Assembly (NCBI GenBank): GCA_031281385.1
Contig: JAITFL010000099.1
Location: 1 to 6,996 of the forward strand
Direction: 5' to 3'
DNA length: 6,996 bases
DNA from: Holophagales bacterium
GTDB taxonomy: Bacteria > Acidobacteriota > Holophagae > Holophagales > Holophagaceae
Of this stretch, positions 6,099 through 6,996 are shown piece by piece. A program made the translations under genes and the position numbers. The notes under the pieces are model-generated. The model was given only the letters and a program-made list of their open reading frames with translations. It was not told the origin of the DNA and did not search any database. How positions within the stretch are numbered: position 1 is the stretch's first letter; each line of letters begins with the position of its first letter.

Positions 6099-6617
6099 CT
6101 AGCGGACTTCTATCCCCACAAGCTCATCGTCCTCCCAACTCAATGTGATGTATGTCATGTCAGGCAACTTGTAGCTGATTTTGAGGAACGTGGTTTTGTT
6201 CTCCTGCCGCTTGTTGAATTCAAAATTGCCGGAACCGAGCGATTCAATAGGAGGGGGTTCGGTCGGAATCTCCGAAAATGCAGGGCGCCAAACCTTAGCT
6301 TGCTTCAAAAAGACCTCTTTGGATGGGTATTGAGCTATAAGCCCGCGGTTTTCCTCGTACAGCTTTAGGGCTCCCTCGTCTGTCTTGATGGCTTCGGCCA
6401 CTTCGACCATTTTTGTCCAAGGGGCTTCGAGCCAACCATTTATCTTGTCCGCAACGAATTCCTTTCCCCTTTCAGAGTGCGCCCAATAAGCAAGCCCGAT
6501 GCAGCTGCCCAGCAAAAGCAACGCAACAGCGCCGCAGCCCACGGAGAGTTTGGCCCAGAGCCCCATACCTTTTTTCGGGGGTTCGGCGTAAGTGTCCCAG
6601 TTTGATCCGTTTGCCAT
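6099..6617 (-). CDS. 172-aa single-pass membrane protein, function unknown
   Basis: I do not recognise a family. Residues 1-18 are polar with a Lys-Lys pair, then residues 19-46 (GLWAKLSVGCGAVALLLLGSCIGLAYWA) form one strong hydrophobic segment, so this is probably an N-in anchor with about 125 residues outside the membrane. LLGSC at 35-39 loosely resembles a lipobox, but lies deep in the segment, so an uncleaved anchor seems likelier. Beyond it come a helical part (KEFVADKINGWLEAPWTKMVEVAEAIK and onwards to about 108), a Pro-rich turn (SEIPTEPPPIE) and a C-terminal strand-rich part (FLKISYKLPDMTYITLSWEDDELVGIEVR) that could be a small beta domain. The start is supported by GGGG 5 nt before ATG 6617. 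The gene begins 10 nt after the phoH stop and is probably co-transcribed with it. Confidence 0.75.
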   Translation of the reverse strand: MANGSNWDTYAEPPKKGMGLWAKLSVGCGAVALLLLGSCIGLAYWAHSERGKEFVADKINGWLEAPWTKMVEVAEAIKTDEGALKLYEENRGLIAQYPSKEVFLKQAKVWRPAFSEIPTEPPPIESLGSGNFEFNKRQENKTTFLKISYKLPDMTYITLSWEDDELVGIEVR

Positions 6618-6627
6618 ATCAGCCCCA

Positions 6628-6996
6628 CTACAGCAAGGTGCTTGCCAATTCGGCCAGCCTGCTGCGCTCGCCCTTGGTCAATATTATGTGCCCAAACAAT
6701 TCCTGGCCCTTGAAATGCTCGGCCAGAAAAGTTAGCCCATTGGTGTTTCCGTCCACGTATGGGTTGTCAATTTGGTATGGGTCGCCCGTCAGCACGACCT
6801 TGGTGCCGTTGCCGGCCCTAGTCAGTATCGTCTTTACTTCGTGCGGGGTCAGGTTTTGCGCTTCGTCCACGACGATGTACTGGCTGGGGATGCTCCTGCC
6901 CCTGATGTATGTCAGTGGCTCTACGCTCAAATAGCCGCCTTCTTCTAGCTGGGCGACCGTCATGCTGGATCTGCGCCTCATTTCGGTGTTTGCGGC
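6628..6996 (-). CDS. PhoH-family ATPase, C-terminal part (5' end outside the window)
   Basis: PhoH-family proteins are cytoplasmic P-loop NTPases; the PhoH2 form carries an N-terminal PIN nuclease domain and is linked to RNA unwinding and cleavage. The frame runs off the right edge, leaving 122 residues, so the Walker A loop and any PIN domain are not visible. What remains is the family's C-terminal half: VEPLTYIRGRSIPSQYIVVDEAQNL with the Walker B acid pair DE, then TPHEVKTILTRAG, VVLTGDPYQIDNPYVD and a closing HIILTKGERSRLAELASTLL. The QIDNPYVD and ILTKGERS strings fit my memory of the longer PIN-PhoH (YlaK-like) proteins better than short PhoL/YbeZ. The ATG at 6981 is internal, since the frame continues upstream as AANTE to the window edge. 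Confidence 0.93.
   Translation of the reverse strand, partial: AANTEMRRRSSMTVAQLEEGGYLSVEPLTYIRGRSIPSQYIVVDEAQNLTPHEVKTILTRAGNGTKVVLTGDPYQIDNPYVDGNTNGLTFLAEHFKGQELFGHIILTKGERSRLAELASTLL

Noticed and set aside
6118..6617. Possible lipoprotein call for the 172-aa protein from LLGSC
   Set aside because: The Cys lies deep in a long hydrophobic segment at residue 39 and the -2 residue is not typical; a plain membrane anchor is simpler.

Overview
The window reads as chromosomal core-type DNA from a Gram-negative bacterium. Supporting signs are an RlpA-type cell-wall protein, a SPOR-like domain placed beyond a membrane anchor, the MEP isoprenoid pathway (IspD), and a DUF4388/PATAN-like domain, a family I associate with Acidobacteriota, Myxococcota, Desulfobacterota and Bdellovibrionota. 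I cannot fix the phylum from sequence alone. No phage, transposase, CRISPR, rRNA or tRNA gene is recognisable.

Layout: the left edge (1-471, + strand) holds the 3' half of tdh (L-threonine 3-dehydrogenase). It converges on a minus-strand series that fills the rest of the window. Between tdh and the minus-strand genes lies a 574-base stretch (472-1045) with no convincing gene. It has one perfect 20-bp palindrome and one 29-bp near-perfect palindrome at its right end.

The minus-strand genes, in order of transcription (right to left), are: the 3' part of a PhoH-family ATPase (6996-6628), a 172-aa single-pass membrane protein of unknown function (6617-6099), tyrS (6035-4842), a 62-aa small protein (4845-4657), and a 596-aa protein with a DUF4388-like N-terminus, a transmembrane segment and a SPOR-like C-terminus (4656-2866). 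A 200-base gap with inverted repeats follows, then an RlpA-like double-psi beta-barrel protein (2665-1724) and ispD (1717-1046). Junctions are tight: 10 nt between phoH and the 172-aa gene, a 4-base ATGA overlap between tyrS and the small gene, directly abutting TGA-ATG between the small gene and the 596-aa gene, and 6 nt between rlpA and ispD. This suggests two or more translationally coupled transcription units.

How they work together: tyrS, ispD and tdh are housekeeping or catabolic enzymes. The most interesting part is the middle. A membrane protein that seems to join a cytoplasmic signalling-type domain to a periplasmic peptidoglycan-binding SPOR-like domain sits just upstream of an RlpA homologue that itself lacks a SPOR domain. 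RlpA enzymes of model bacteria act on denuded glycan strands and SPOR domains bind those strands, so the two may act together at the cell wall. That link is inference from gene order and domain content.
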